Source: Pseudomonadota bacterium (GTDB lineage Bacteria; Pseudomonadota; Alphaproteobacteria; Sphingomonadales; Sphingomonadaceae). From it: a DNA stretch of 39,799 nt. Positions 29,967 through 38,076 of this stretch are shown here, one piece after another. Each line of letters starts with the position of its first letter. Position 1 is the stretch's first letter. A program made the position numbers and the translations under genes. The notes beneath the pieces are model-generated. The model was not told where the DNA came from. It made no database searches and saw only the letters and a list, made by a program, of their open reading frames with translations. Where the stretch lies: the NCBI GenBank assembly GCA_023436615.1, contig JAEZIO010000061.1, positions 1-39,799 of the forward strand. The letters run 5' to 3'.

Positions 29967-31286
29967 ATGATGAACCGGCTGACTCGCTTCGGAACCGCCA
30001 TTTCGACGATTGCACTCGCTGCCACGCTGTCGAGCTGCGCAGCCGACCGCAGCCGGGAATCGATCTTCGGACACAAGATCGACCGGGCGAACATCGGCCT
30101 TGCGACGCGCGCGCAGGCGGCGCTCGCCGCCGAGCAGTTTGCCAACGCGATCGACCTTGCCGAGCGTGCGGTCGAGAACAGCCCGAGCGACGCCGGCTTC
30201 CGCGCATTGCTCGGCAATTGCTACTTCGCCGGCGGCCGCTTCGCGTCGGCGGAGCAGGCGTACCGGGATTCGCTGGCGCTATTCCCGCGCCAGCCGCAGG
30301 TGATCCTCAAGCTCGCTCTTGTGCAGATCGCGCAGGGCGAGAATTCGCAGGCGTTGGCGGCGCTCGAAGCGGCGCGCGCAGCGCTCGAGCCTGCCGATTA
30401 TGGGCTCGCGGTGGCTCTTGCCGGCCGCCCGGCCGACGCGGTTGCAGTCCTCAACGACGCTGCCCGCGGCGCCGATGCCGATGGCCGGGTTCGCCAGAAC
30501 CTCGCGCTCGCATACGGTCTTTCCGGCGACTGGACCACGGCCCGCACGATAGCGGCGCAGGACGTGCCGCCCGACCAGCTCGACGGACGAATCCAGCAGT
30601 GGATGGCCATGGCGACCCCGTCGCATCCGTTCGACCAGGTTGCGGCGCTGACGGGCGTCCGCCCGGCCGCCGACCCGGGCCAGCCGCAGCGTCTGGCGCT
30701 CAAGGATGCGCCGAACAACGTCGCTTTTGCCGAGGCGATTGCGCCGCAACCCCAGCCGCAGCAAATCGCAGCGATCCCGGCTAGCGCGCCCGTCGCCCTG
30801 CCGGAGCCGGTAGCTGCCGAGCTTCCGCCCGCCGCAGTCGCGCAAGCGGCCCGCTCGCTGATTGCGCCAGCTGAACAGCCGGTCGTCAACCAGGCGGCGT
30901 TGCCCGAGCTTCCGACGCGCTTCGAGGCACCGGCCCAGCCCGCCAGCTACGTCGCCATCACCGATACCGTCCGCCGCGCTGCGAAGCGCGAGCGGCACGC
31001 CGCAGGCCGGTCGAAATCCGTCGTCCAGCTCGGCGCCTACAGCTCGCCGGAGCGAGTCAGCTCGGCGTGGACAAACCTCATCAGGCGCTACCCGGCGCTT
31101 GCGAGCTACACGCCGATGCGGGCGCGTTTCGATGGCCCTCGGGGCACGGTGTGGCGGCTTTCAATCAAGGGCTTCGGCAGCGACCGCGAGGCGCGCGAGC
31201 GCTGCGACCAGCTGCAGAGCCGCGGCGGAAATTGCTTCGTCCGCACGATGGCGGGCGACGCCCCCGTACAAATGGCGTCGCGTTAG
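29967..31286 (+). CDS. TPR lipoprotein with C-terminal SPOR domain
   Basis: A 439-residue protein with a lipoprotein signal (LAATLSSCAAD, lipobox Cys near residue 20), TPR repeats at about 50-210 (AEQFANAIDLAERAVENSPSD; GGRFASAEQAYRDSLALFP), a Pro/Ala/Gln-rich linker at about 235-340 and a SPOR domain at about 350-425 (SVVQLGAYSSPERVSSAW ... SRGGNCFV). It should sit in the outer membrane or periplasm and bind peptidoglycan at division sites. ATG 29967 comes one base after the RHH-like gene's stop, with AAGGGG upstream, so the three genes are one operon. The stop overlaps that of convergent pyrB. Confidence 0.9.
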   Translation: MMNRLTRFGTAISTIALAATLSSCAADRSRESIFGHKIDRANIGLATRAQAALAAEQFANAIDLAERAVENSPSDAGFRALLGNCYFAGGRFASAEQAYRDSLALFPRQPQVILKLALVQIAQGENSQALAALEAARAALEPADYGLAVALAGRPADAVAVLNDAARGADADGRVRQNLALAYGLSGDWTTARTIAAQDVPPDQLDGRIQQWMAMATPSHPFDQVAALTGVRPAADPGQPQRLALKDAPNNVAFAEAIAPQPQPQQIAAIPASAPVALPEPVAAELPPAAVAQAARSLIAPAEQPVVNQAALPELPTRFEAPAQPASYVAITDTVRRAAKRERHAAGRSKSVVQLGAYSSPERVSSAWTNLIRRYPALASYTPMRARFDGPRGTVWRLSIKGFGSDREARERCDQLQSRGGNCFVRTMAGDAPVQMASR

Positions 31287-32167
31287 GAGAGCGCCAGGTC
31301 CAGGCACGCCATCCGGACCGCGACTCCATATTCGACCTGAAGCGAAATCAGCGAGCGGCGCGGGTCATCCGCGACTCCGTCCTCGATTTCGACACCCCGG
31401 TTCATGGGGCCGGGATGCATGACGACGGCATTCGGTGATGCCTTCGCCATTCGCTCGGCCGTGAGGCCGTAAAGCTCGAGATACTCGCCCGGCGCGTCGC
31501 CAAGCTCGTCCTCGAGCCGTTCGCGCTGGACGCGAAGCATCACGACCACGTCAGCGCCCTCAATCACCTCGTCCACGGAAGGCGGCGCAATGAGATCGTC
31601 CGGCAAGAGCATGGGCGGACCGGACAGTCGTACCTTCGCGCCGAGCCGCGGCAGGAGCAACGCGTTCGAATGGGCGACGCGACTGTGGCGGATGTCACCA
31701 CAGATCGCGACCGTCAGGCCGTCGATGCGCCCGAAGCGGGATCGGATGGTGGCGGCATCGAGAAGCGCCTGCGTCGGATGCTCGTTGGTGCCGTCGCCGG
31801 CGTTGAGGACCGGGCAATCCATGATCTCCGCGACCGCACCAGCGGCGCCGTTCTCCGGATGGCGGATGACGAGTGCGTCCGGCCGCATGGCATTCAGCGT
31901 GCGCGCCGTGTCCTCAAGGGTCTCGCCCTTCTTCACCGATGACTGCTCGACCGGGAGCGTGACGACGCTGGCGCCGAGCCGGTGCGCGGCGGTCGCGAAC
32001 GACATCAAAGTGCGCGTCGAATTCTCGTAGAAGAGGTTGAAGACGATCCTGCCGCGCAGCCGATCGGACGAGCGGCCCGCGCGATTGTCGCCGAGATAGC
32101 GATCGGCTCGGTCGAGGATCTGCTCGACCTGCGCGTCGCTGAGCGTGTCTATCGACAGGATGTCCAC
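31283..32167 (-). CDS. pyrB: Aspartate carbamoyltransferase catalytic subunit
   Basis: A 294-residue enzyme with the carbamoyl-phosphate motif FYENSTRT, a lysine loop QSSVKKGETLEDT, VIRHPENG, GDGTNEHPTQALLD and VMHPGPMNRGVEI. It makes N-carbamoyl-L-aspartate in pyrimidine synthesis. The start is GTG 32167 (MDILSIDTLS), 11 bases after the ruvX stop; no ATG fits. Longer frames run into ruvX. No pyrI or pyrC follows; the gene ends against the TPR-SPOR gene with stops overlapping by three bases. Confidence 0.95.
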   Translation of the reverse strand: MDILSIDTLSDAQVEQILDRADRYLGDNRAGRSSDRLRGRIVFNLFYENSTRTLMSFATAAHRLGASVVTLPVEQSSVKKGETLEDTARTLNAMRPDALVIRHPENGAAGAVAEIMDCPVLNAGDGTNEHPTQALLDAATIRSRFGRIDGLTVAICGDIRHSRVAHSNALLLPRLGAKVRLSGPPMLLPDDLIAPPSVDEVIEGADVVVMLRVQRERLEDELGDAPGEYLELYGLTAERMAKASPNAVVMHPGPMNRGVEIEDGVADDPRRSLISLQVEYGVAVRMACLDLALS

Positions 32168-32178
32168 GAGCGGCTCGC

Positions 32179-32658
32179 TTATTCCGGAGCCGAAAGATTG
32201 GCCAGAGCGTCGATTGCGCCCTGCAGGATGTGGGCGGCAGCAAGGGCATCGACCTTGCCGGCGCGGCGCGCCCGGCTGACGTCGGCTTCGATCATCGCCC
32301 GCTCGACAGCCTGCGTCGACCAGCGCTCGTCCCACAAGAGGATCGGCAACTCGAGCGTGCAGAGGTTGCGCGCGAAGGCCCGGACCGATTGGGTTCGCGG
32401 ACTGTCGGTTCCGTCCATGCTGAGCGGCAGCCCGACGACAAGGCCGACTGCCTGCTCGCGGTCGGCGAACGTGCGCAACTCATCGAGATCCCGTGTGAAC
32501 TTGGTTCGGCGGAGCGTCCCCGCCGGTCCCGCGAAGGTCCAGCTCCGATCGCAAATCGCGAGTCCGATCGTCTTCGTCCCGACATCGAGGCCCGCGAGCT
32601 TGCCTCCGTCGCGGACGGCGGCGGCGAACTCCGAAATGTCCGCAGTCAGCGTTGCCAT
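32179..32658 (-). CDS. ruvX: Holliday junction resolvase-like RuvX (YqgF)
   Basis: A 159-residue RNase H-fold protein with LAGLDVGTKTIGLAICD, VVGLPLSMDGT, LLWDERWST and the C-terminal acidic region KVDALAAAHILQGAID. E. coli YqgF acts in 16S rRNA 5' maturation, and resolvase activity has been proposed for the family. Its start overlaps the end of the DUF3089 gene by 13 bases, and pyrB follows after 11 bases, so the three genes form one leftward unit. Length is normal. Confidence 0.93.
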   Translation of the reverse strand: MATLTADISEFAAAVRDGGKLAGLDVGTKTIGLAICDRSWTFAGPAGTLRRTKFTRDLDELRTFADREQAVGLVVGLPLSMDGTDSPRTQSVRAFARNLCTLELPILLWDERWSTQAVERAMIEADVSRARRAGKVDALAAAHILQGAIDALANLSAPE

Positions 32659-33743
32659 TGCGCAAGCCTCCGCTCGGCGTCGCGCCGGATAGCGCCCCAG
32701 AAAAGCGCATAGTCGTAGACATGGTAGTTGTTGCCCGGAAGCACATATGGGCCGAGCGGCGGGATTTCGCCGTCGAGGATCAGCAGGCCTCCATCACAAT
32801 GGGCACCGACGCTGCCGGGCACGAGCGTCGCGGACGTGAAGTCGCCCGACGGCGACAGGGTACCGGGGTTGGCGGCGGGAGGCGCGGCGCCGTCCTGGGC
32901 TCCGGTCAGCGGATTCACGCACAAGATGTTCTTGGCGCTTCGGCGCTCCCCTGTCGGTCCCGTCGTCTCTCGCCACCCGCTGAGGATCAGGGACGGGTTC
33001 GGCGGATCGCCGAACGTCAGCCACGAAAGGAGGCACCTGCTTTGCGAAGCCGAAGTGCAAGCTGGGATGCCGAGCGCCGGCAAATCGGCTTTCACATCCA
33101 CCGGCCAGCCCACGACATAGGCCGCAACAAGGCGGCCGCCGATCTGCTGCCGCCGTTCGCGGAGCAGGCGGATCAGGTGAAGAGCACCCTGGCTATGCCC
33201 CGCGAGGATGAGCGGCCCGTTGCCCGCTTTTGCAAGGAAGGCGTCGAAAGCGGCGGATACGTCGCTGAACGCGAGGTCGAGAGCCTTGGCTGAGTCCTCG
33301 CTGTCGAGAAGGAACGCTCCATAGGCGGCCTGCCGGTAGCGCGGCGCCCAGACCTGGCCGGCGCCGTTGAACGCGCTCGCCTGGCTCTGGACGAACAGCT
33401 GGTCACGCCAGCCGCTCTCGCGCTCGAACAGCGGGGCGTTCCAGCGGTCGCCCTTCAGATAGGTCGTCGGATGGACGTAGAAGATCGCGGCATCGCCGGG
33501 CGTCGCGCGCTCCAATCCCTCGGGCAGCCATCCCGCTGCGTTGTGGGCGATGTCGGGGCGCGCGATCCAGGCATCGGCGCTGGAATAATCGGGACCGCTT
33601 CGCGGCGCCGGCGCGGAATAGTGACCCTGCGGGGTGAACTGCCGGCGAAGAACCGACCCGCCGAACTGGTAGATGGCGAATGCCGCGGCCACGAGCAGCA
33701 GAGTGAGGAAGGTCACGGCGATGAGGAAGCGGCGCGCGTACAT
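32646..33743 (-). CDS. DUF3089 alpha/beta-hydrolase-like protein
   Basis: A 365-residue protein with an N-terminal membrane anchor or uncleaved signal (about 7-28, IAVTFLTLLLVAAAFAIY) and a DUF3089 domain. The block AIFYVHPTTYLKGDRWNAP and the nucleophile elbow GHSQG in LILAGHSQGALHL mark the alpha/beta-hydrolase fold; the C-terminal NNYHVYDYALFW probably supplies the His. The substrate is unknown; the catalytic domain should face the periplasm. It overlaps ruvX by 13 bases in another frame. ATG 33743 gives the usual short cytosolic MYARR before the helix. Confidence 0.85.
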   Translation of the reverse strand: MYARRFLIAVTFLTLLLVAAAFAIYQFGGSVLRRQFTPQGHYSAPAPRSGPDYSSADAWIARPDIAHNAAGWLPEGLERATPGDAAIFYVHPTTYLKGDRWNAPLFERESGWRDQLFVQSQASAFNGAGQVWAPRYRQAAYGAFLLDSEDSAKALDLAFSDVSAAFDAFLAKAGNGPLILAGHSQGALHLIRLLRERRQQIGGRLVAAYVVGWPVDVKADLPALGIPACTSASQSRCLLSWLTFGDPPNPSLILSGWRETTGPTGERRSAKNILCVNPLTGAQDGAAPPAANPGTLSPSGDFTSATLVPGSVGAHCDGGLLILDGEIPPLGPYVLPGNNYHVYDYALFWGAIRRDAERRLAQWQR

Positions 33744-33819
33744 TTGGCAGCGCGGTTACGGTAGGGGCTTACTCCGGGCAACCGCGCAAGGCCTAGGAAG
33801 GGCGCGCCCGACACCCTAG

Positions 33820-34104
33820 ATGCAGTTCATGACCCCGGACCGGCAAGAGGCGACGGCGCAGTTTCGCCGAATGATGATGTGGCTGGTGGGAATCGGCGTT
33901 CTGATGGTGGCGGCGGCCTTGGTCTATCTCGGCCTGACGGGCGACCTGGATCGCGATATCGTTATCGCGACGACGCTCGGCGTATTCCTGTCGATCCTCG
34001 TCGGCGGCGGGCTCATGGCCGCGTCGTATTTCAGTGACAAGAGCGGACACGACCAGAGCATTTCCGACGCCACCAGGAGCCACCGCCAGCGCGGCGACGA
34101 ATGA
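33820..34104 (+). CDS. Small two-helix membrane protein
   Basis: A 94-residue protein with two hydrophobic helices (about 18-40, MMMWLVGIGVLMVAAALVYL; about 48-70, IVIATTLGVFLSILVGGGLM) and a charged C-terminal tail (SGHDQSISDATRSHRQRGDE). I do not recognise a named function. Start is ATG 33820 or the second ATG 33829; neither has a good Shine-Dalgarno. It is divergent from the DUF3089 gene and faces a lipoprotein gene 16 bases away. Confidence 0.65.
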   Translation: MQFMTPDRQEATAQFRRMMMWLVGIGVLMVAAALVYLGLTGDLDRDIVIATTLGVFLSILVGGGLMAASYFSDKSGHDQSISDATRSHRQRGDE

Positions 34105-34120
34105 TCGCCCGACAGGCTCG

Positions 34121-34690
34121 TCAGGCGCGTAGCGCCGCGAGCACCGCTCTGTCGGCAATGCTGGTGCAGCTGCTCTTGCGCACCGTTTCCCTGTGGCCCG
34201 GAACCCGAAGCACAAGCAGGCTTGCGCCGTAATCGGGACAGGGTAGATTGGTCGCGGGTTCCCTCCAGAAGCTGCCGTCGGCGATCACTCGATCGATCTC
34301 TGTGACTGCATCTGCCGTGGCCGGGCGCCAGCCCGCCTCGGTCGCGATCATCCAGGTTCTGCCGCGCTTCATCATGAGCGCCGCGGGCGGGACATATTCG
34401 CGCGTCGTTTCGCCGGGCGGCGGCGGCGGCAGCATGCCCGCAAAGCGCTTGGCGATCAGGTAGGACGGAGCGGCGAGCGCCTCATTGAGCGCCCCGGTGC
34501 CAAATCTCTCCCCAGCCGTAGCGACCAAATCCGACCGGACCACCGAAAGATCCACTTTCGCCGGCAGCGTTTGCAACGGCCGCTCGGCGGTGATCACAGT
34601 CGCGGCGGCGGGCTCAGGCTGCGGCGGCGCGGCGGTGCAGGCGGCGATGGTCGCCAGAACGACAGCGGACAGGATCGGAACGCGGATCAT
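34121..34690 (-). CDS. Putative lipoprotein, unknown function
   Basis: A 189-residue protein with a lipoprotein signal peptide (IRVPILSAVVLATIAACTA, Cys near residue 18), a Pro/Ala-rich linker and a compact domain with two cysteines likely to pair (NLPCPDYG and SSCTSIAD). No family is recognised. ATG 34690 is the first residue of the signal peptide; the longer frame to 34984 is antisense to gatC and was rejected. It diverges from gatC across 79 bases. Confidence 0.7.
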   Translation of the reverse strand: MIRVPILSAVVLATIAACTAAPPQPEPAAATVITAERPLQTLPAKVDLSVVRSDLVATAGERFGTGALNEALAAPSYLIAKRFAGMLPPPPPGETTREYVPPAALMMKRGRTWMIATEAGWRPATADAVTEIDRVIADGSFWREPATNLPCPDYGASLLVLRVPGHRETVRKSSCTSIADRAVLAALRA

Positions 34691-34769
34691 GACAGCAAAA
34701 AGCGCTTCGGAGGGAAGGAGTTCCGGCAACGCTTGCCGCTGTCGGACCGCACGGCTATCCGCGCCGCAC

Positions 34770-35057
34770 ATGTCCGTAAGTCCCGAACAGGTCCGCCACA
34801 TCGCCAATCTCGCCCGGATCGCCATGAGCGACCAGGAGGTCGAGCGCCTGGTGCCGGAGATCAACAACATCCTCGGCTGGGTCGAGCAGCTCGGTGAGGT
34901 GAACACCGACGGCGTCGAGCCGCTGACCGCGGTCATCGACCAGAAGCTTCGCCTTCGCGACGACGAGGTGACTGCAGGCAACATACGCGACGAGGTGCTG
35001 GCGAATGCGCCGGACGCCGAGCACGGCTTCTTCGCTGTGCCAAAGGTGATCGAATGA
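34770..35057 (+). CDS. gatC: Asp-tRNA(Asn)/Glu-tRNA(Gln) amidotransferase subunit C
   Basis: A 95-residue protein beginning MSVSPEQVRHIANLARIAMSD, with NNILGWVEQLGEVNTDGVEPL, the standard GatC pattern. It stabilises the GatA-GatB interface. ATG 34770 starts the conserved sequence; the frame upstream is antisense to the lipoprotein gene. The stop overlaps the gatA start (ATGA). Confidence 0.95.
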   Translation: MSVSPEQVRHIANLARIAMSDQEVERLVPEINNILGWVEQLGEVNTDGVEPLTAVIDQKLRLRDDEVTAGNIRDEVLANAPDAEHGFFAVPKVIE

Positions 35058-36526
35058 CGGATTTGACGTCACTTTCGATTGCCGAGCTTCGCGAGGGGAT
35101 CAGCGGCAAGAGCTTTTCCGCGCGCGAGGTGGCGGAGGCGTACAATGCCGCCGTTGCCGGGGCGCGTGGCCTGAACGCCTACACGGTCGAAACTCCGGCG
35201 GACGCTTTGGCTGCGGCGGAAGCGGCGGATTCGGGCAAGGCGACCGGGCCGCTCGCCGGCATTCCGTTGGGTATCAAGGATCTGTTCGCGACGAAGGGCG
35301 TGGACACGACTGCGGGAAGCCGCATCCTTCGCGGTTTCAGGCCTCCATACGAGAGCACCGTCACCGCGAACCTGCGCAAGGCAGGCGCCGGAATGCTGGG
35401 CAAGCTCAACATGGACGAGTTCGCCATGGGCTCGTCGAACGAGACCAGCGCCTACGGGCCGGTCATTTCGCCGTGGCGGAAGAGTGACAGCAGCAATGCC
35501 GCGCTGACCCCGGGTGGATCGTCCGGCGGGTCGGCCGCCGCCGTCGCAGCCGGCATCGCGGCGGGCGTCACAGGGACCGACACCGGCGGCTCCATTCGCC
35601 AGCCGGCGGCCTTCACCGGCATTTGCGGGATCAAGCCAACCTATGGCCGCTGCTCGCGATGGGGAATCGTGTCGTTCGCAAGCTCGCTCGATCAGGCGGG
35701 GCCGATGGCCAAGACGGTCCGCGATTGCGCGATCCTGCTGGGAGCGATGGCAGGGTTCGATCCGAAGGATTCGACCTCGCTCGACGAGCCGGTACCCGAT
35801 TGGGAAGGCGGATTGTCGAGCGATCTCAACGGCAAGCGCGTGGGTATTCCGAAGGAATATCGAATCGACGGAGTCCCCGACGAGATCAACGCTCTGTGGG
35901 ACAAGGGCATCGAATGGCTGAAGGACGCGGGCGCGACGCCGGTCGAGATCAGCCTTCCGCACACGCAATATGCGCTTCCGACCTATTACATCATCGCTCC
36001 GGCGGAGGCGTCATCGAACCTCGCCCGCTACGACGGCGTCCGCTACGGCTTGCGCGACGCACCCCAGGGCGGCGGACTGCACGACATGTATTGCGCGACG
36101 CGGGCCGCGGGCTTCGGCGCCGAGGTGAAGCGGCGCATCATGATCGGCACCTATGTCCTGTCAGCCGGCTTCTATGACGCTTATTTCACCAAGGCTCAGC
36201 GCGTACGCACGCTGATCAAGCGTGACTTCTCCCAGGCATTCGAGCAGTGCGACCTGATCCTGACGCCGACCGCGCCGTCGGCGGCTTTTGCCCTCGGCGA
36301 CAAGAGCGCCGACCCGATCGCCATGTATCTCAACGACGTATTTGCCGTGCCGGCGAGCCTTGCGGGGCTTCCGGCAATGAGCGTTCCGGGCGGGCTCGAT
36401 TCCGACGGGCTGCCGCTGGGCCTTCACCTGATCGGCCCCGAGCTGGACGAGCAGGGCGTCCTCAACGCCGCGCTGGCGATCGAGGAGCGAGCCGGGTTTA
36501 CCGCACGAGCGGAGAAGTGGTGGTGA
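35054..36526 (+). CDS. gatA: Amidotransferase subunit A (amidase)
   Basis: A 490-residue amidase-signature enzyme. The Ser-cisSer-Lys triad is visible as the Lys in PLGIKDLFATKG and the serines in PGGSSGGSAAAVAAG and GTDTGGSIRQPA. It releases ammonia from glutamine, which passes to GatB to amidate misacylated Glu-tRNA(Gln) or Asp-tRNA(Asn). It is coupled to gatC upstream (ATGA) and to gatB downstream (GTGA). Length is typical. Confidence 0.97.
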   Translation: MTDLTSLSIAELREGISGKSFSAREVAEAYNAAVAGARGLNAYTVETPADALAAAEAADSGKATGPLAGIPLGIKDLFATKGVDTTAGSRILRGFRPPYESTVTANLRKAGAGMLGKLNMDEFAMGSSNETSAYGPVISPWRKSDSSNAALTPGGSSGGSAAAVAAGIAAGVTGTDTGGSIRQPAAFTGICGIKPTYGRCSRWGIVSFASSLDQAGPMAKTVRDCAILLGAMAGFDPKDSTSLDEPVPDWEGGLSSDLNGKRVGIPKEYRIDGVPDEINALWDKGIEWLKDAGATPVEISLPHTQYALPTYYIIAPAEASSNLARYDGVRYGLRDAPQGGGLHDMYCATRAAGFGAEVKRRIMIGTYVLSAGFYDAYFTKAQRVRTLIKRDFSQAFEQCDLILTPTAPSAAFALGDKSADPIAMYLNDVFAVPASLAGLPAMSVPGGLDSDGLPLGLHLIGPELDEQGVLNAALAIEERAGFTARAEKWW

Positions 36527-37989
36527 GCGACTATCGTCTTAACGGCGCTACGGGCGAGTGGGAGGTCGTGGTCGGCCTCGAAGTGCACGCACAGATCACC
36601 GCGACGGCGTCGAAGCTCTTCTCCGGCGCTGCGACGGCGTTCGGGGCTGAGCCGAACACGCAGGTCAGCCTGATCGACGCGGCCATGCCCGGGATGCTTC
36701 CGGTGCCGAACAGGGAATGCATCCGTCAGGCGGTTCGCACCGGAATGGCGCTGGAAGCGACGGTCAACACATGGTCGCGCTTCGACCGGAAGAATTATTT
36801 CTACGCGGACCTCCCGCAGGGCTACCAGATCAGCCAGCTCTATCATCCGCTGGTCGGCGAGGGAGAAATCGAGGTGCTGGTCGACGAGGCCGACGAAGGC
36901 TCGGCGAAGCGGATCGGCATCGAACGAATCCACGTCGAGCAGGACGCCGGCAAGCTGATGCACGACCAGCACGCGACGATGAGCTATGTCGACCTTAATC
37001 GCGCCGGCGTTGCACTGATGGAGATCGTTTCGCGCCCGGACATGCGTTCTCCAGCCGAAGCAGGGGCTTATCTGAGAAAGCTAAGAGCGATCCTCCGCTA
37101 TGTCGGCTCATGCGACGGCAATATGGAGGAGGGATCGATGCGCGCCGACGTCAATGTCAGCGTGAGGAAACCCGGCGGCGAACTCGGAACGCGGACCGAG
37201 ACCAAGAACGTCAATAGCGTACGCTTCGTCATGGCTGCCATCGAGCATGAGGCGAAGCGCCAGATCGAGCTCCTCGAAGACGGCGGCAAGGTGGTCCAGG
37301 AAACGCGGCTTTTCGACCCGGACAAGGGCGTTACGCGCCCCTTGCGATCGAAGGAGGAAGCGCACGACTACCGTTACTTCCCCGATCCCGACCTGCTTCC
37401 GCTCGAGCTCGACGATGCGTTCCTCGAGGAATGTCGCGCAAGCCTTCCGGAGCTGCCGGACGCGAAGCGCAAGCGGTACGAGGGCCTGGGGATCACGCCC
37501 TACAATGCGAGTGTGCTCACCGCCGATGTCGACATCGCGCGCTGGTTCGACGCGCTTCTCGAGAGCGGGGCCGAACCGAAGGCGGCGGCGAACTGGACCG
37601 CATCCGAGCTGTTCGGAGCGCTCAACCGGCTCGAGCTAACGATCGACCGGAGCCCCGTGAGCCCCGAGCAGGCCGGCGGGCTTTTGCGGCTCGTTGCGGA
37701 CGGGACGCTGTCGGGAACGCTCGCCAAGCAGGTATTCGAGATCATGCTCGAGACGGGGAAGGGCGCGCCCGAGATCGTGGAGGAGCGCGGCCTCAAGCAG
37801 ACGAGCGACACCGGCGAGATCGACGCGAAGGTCGACGAGGTGATCGCGGCCAATTCCGACAAGGTCGCCGAGTACAAGAGCGGCAAGCAGCAGCTGTTCG
37901 GCTTTTTCGTGGGCCAGGTCATGAAGGCGATGGGCGGCAAGGCCAACCCGAAGATCGTCAACGAGCGGCTGCGGGCGAAGCTGGATTGA
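36523..37989 (+). CDS. gatB: Amidotransferase subunit B
   Basis: A 488-residue protein with the GatB signature WEVVVGLEVHAQ near the N-terminus, YFYADLPQGYQISQL, SYVDLNRAGVALMEIVSRPDMRS and, at the C-terminus, the YqeY-like tRNA-binding tail (FFVGQVMKAMGGKANPKIVN). It phosphorylates the misacylated tRNA and receives ammonia from GatA. The start is GTG 36523 overlapping the gatA stop (GTG 36520 is the alternative); the long frame from 36247 lies inside gatA. A palindromic repeat starts at the base after the stop. Confidence 0.97.
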   Translation: MSDYRLNGATGEWEVVVGLEVHAQITATASKLFSGAATAFGAEPNTQVSLIDAAMPGMLPVPNRECIRQAVRTGMALEATVNTWSRFDRKNYFYADLPQGYQISQLYHPLVGEGEIEVLVDEADEGSAKRIGIERIHVEQDAGKLMHDQHATMSYVDLNRAGVALMEIVSRPDMRSPAEAGAYLRKLRAILRYVGSCDGNMEEGSMRADVNVSVRKPGGELGTRTETKNVNSVRFVMAAIEHEAKRQIELLEDGGKVVQETRLFDPDKGVTRPLRSKEEAHDYRYFPDPDLLPLELDDAFLEECRASLPELPDAKRKRYEGLGITPYNASVLTADVDIARWFDALLESGAEPKAAANWTASELFGALNRLELTIDRSPVSPEQAGGLLRLVADGTLSGTLAKQVFEIMLETGKGAPEIVEERGLKQTSDTGEIDAKVDEVIAANSDKVAEYKSGKQQLFGFFVGQVMKAMGGKANPKIVNERLRAKLD

Positions 37990-38066
37990 CGTCATTGCGA
38001 GGAGCGTCAGCTAGAAGCAATGCAGAGGCGCCAAAGCTGGATTGCTTCGCTGCGCTCGCAATGACG
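37990..38066. repeat. Palindromic REP-like intergenic element
   Basis: The outer arms CGTCATTGCGAG (37990-38001) and CTCGCAATGACG (38055-38066) are perfect inverted repeats; the inner arms AAGCAATGCAG (38015-38025) and CTGGATTGCTT (38037-38047) pair with one mismatch. The 77-base element fills the gap between gatB and the phosphatase gene. Its words (CATTGCGAG, AAGCAATCC) are typical of palindromic repeats dispersed in alphaproteobacterial genomes. As RNA it would fold into a long hairpin and could stop gatB transcription. Only one copy was noticed in this window. Confidence 0.7.
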
Positions 38067-38076
38067 GAGTGGAAAA

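Noticed and set aside
29168..30217. 349-codon frame antisense to the RHH-like and TPR-SPOR genes
   Set aside because: It crosses two coupled genes and shows no domain or ribosome site.
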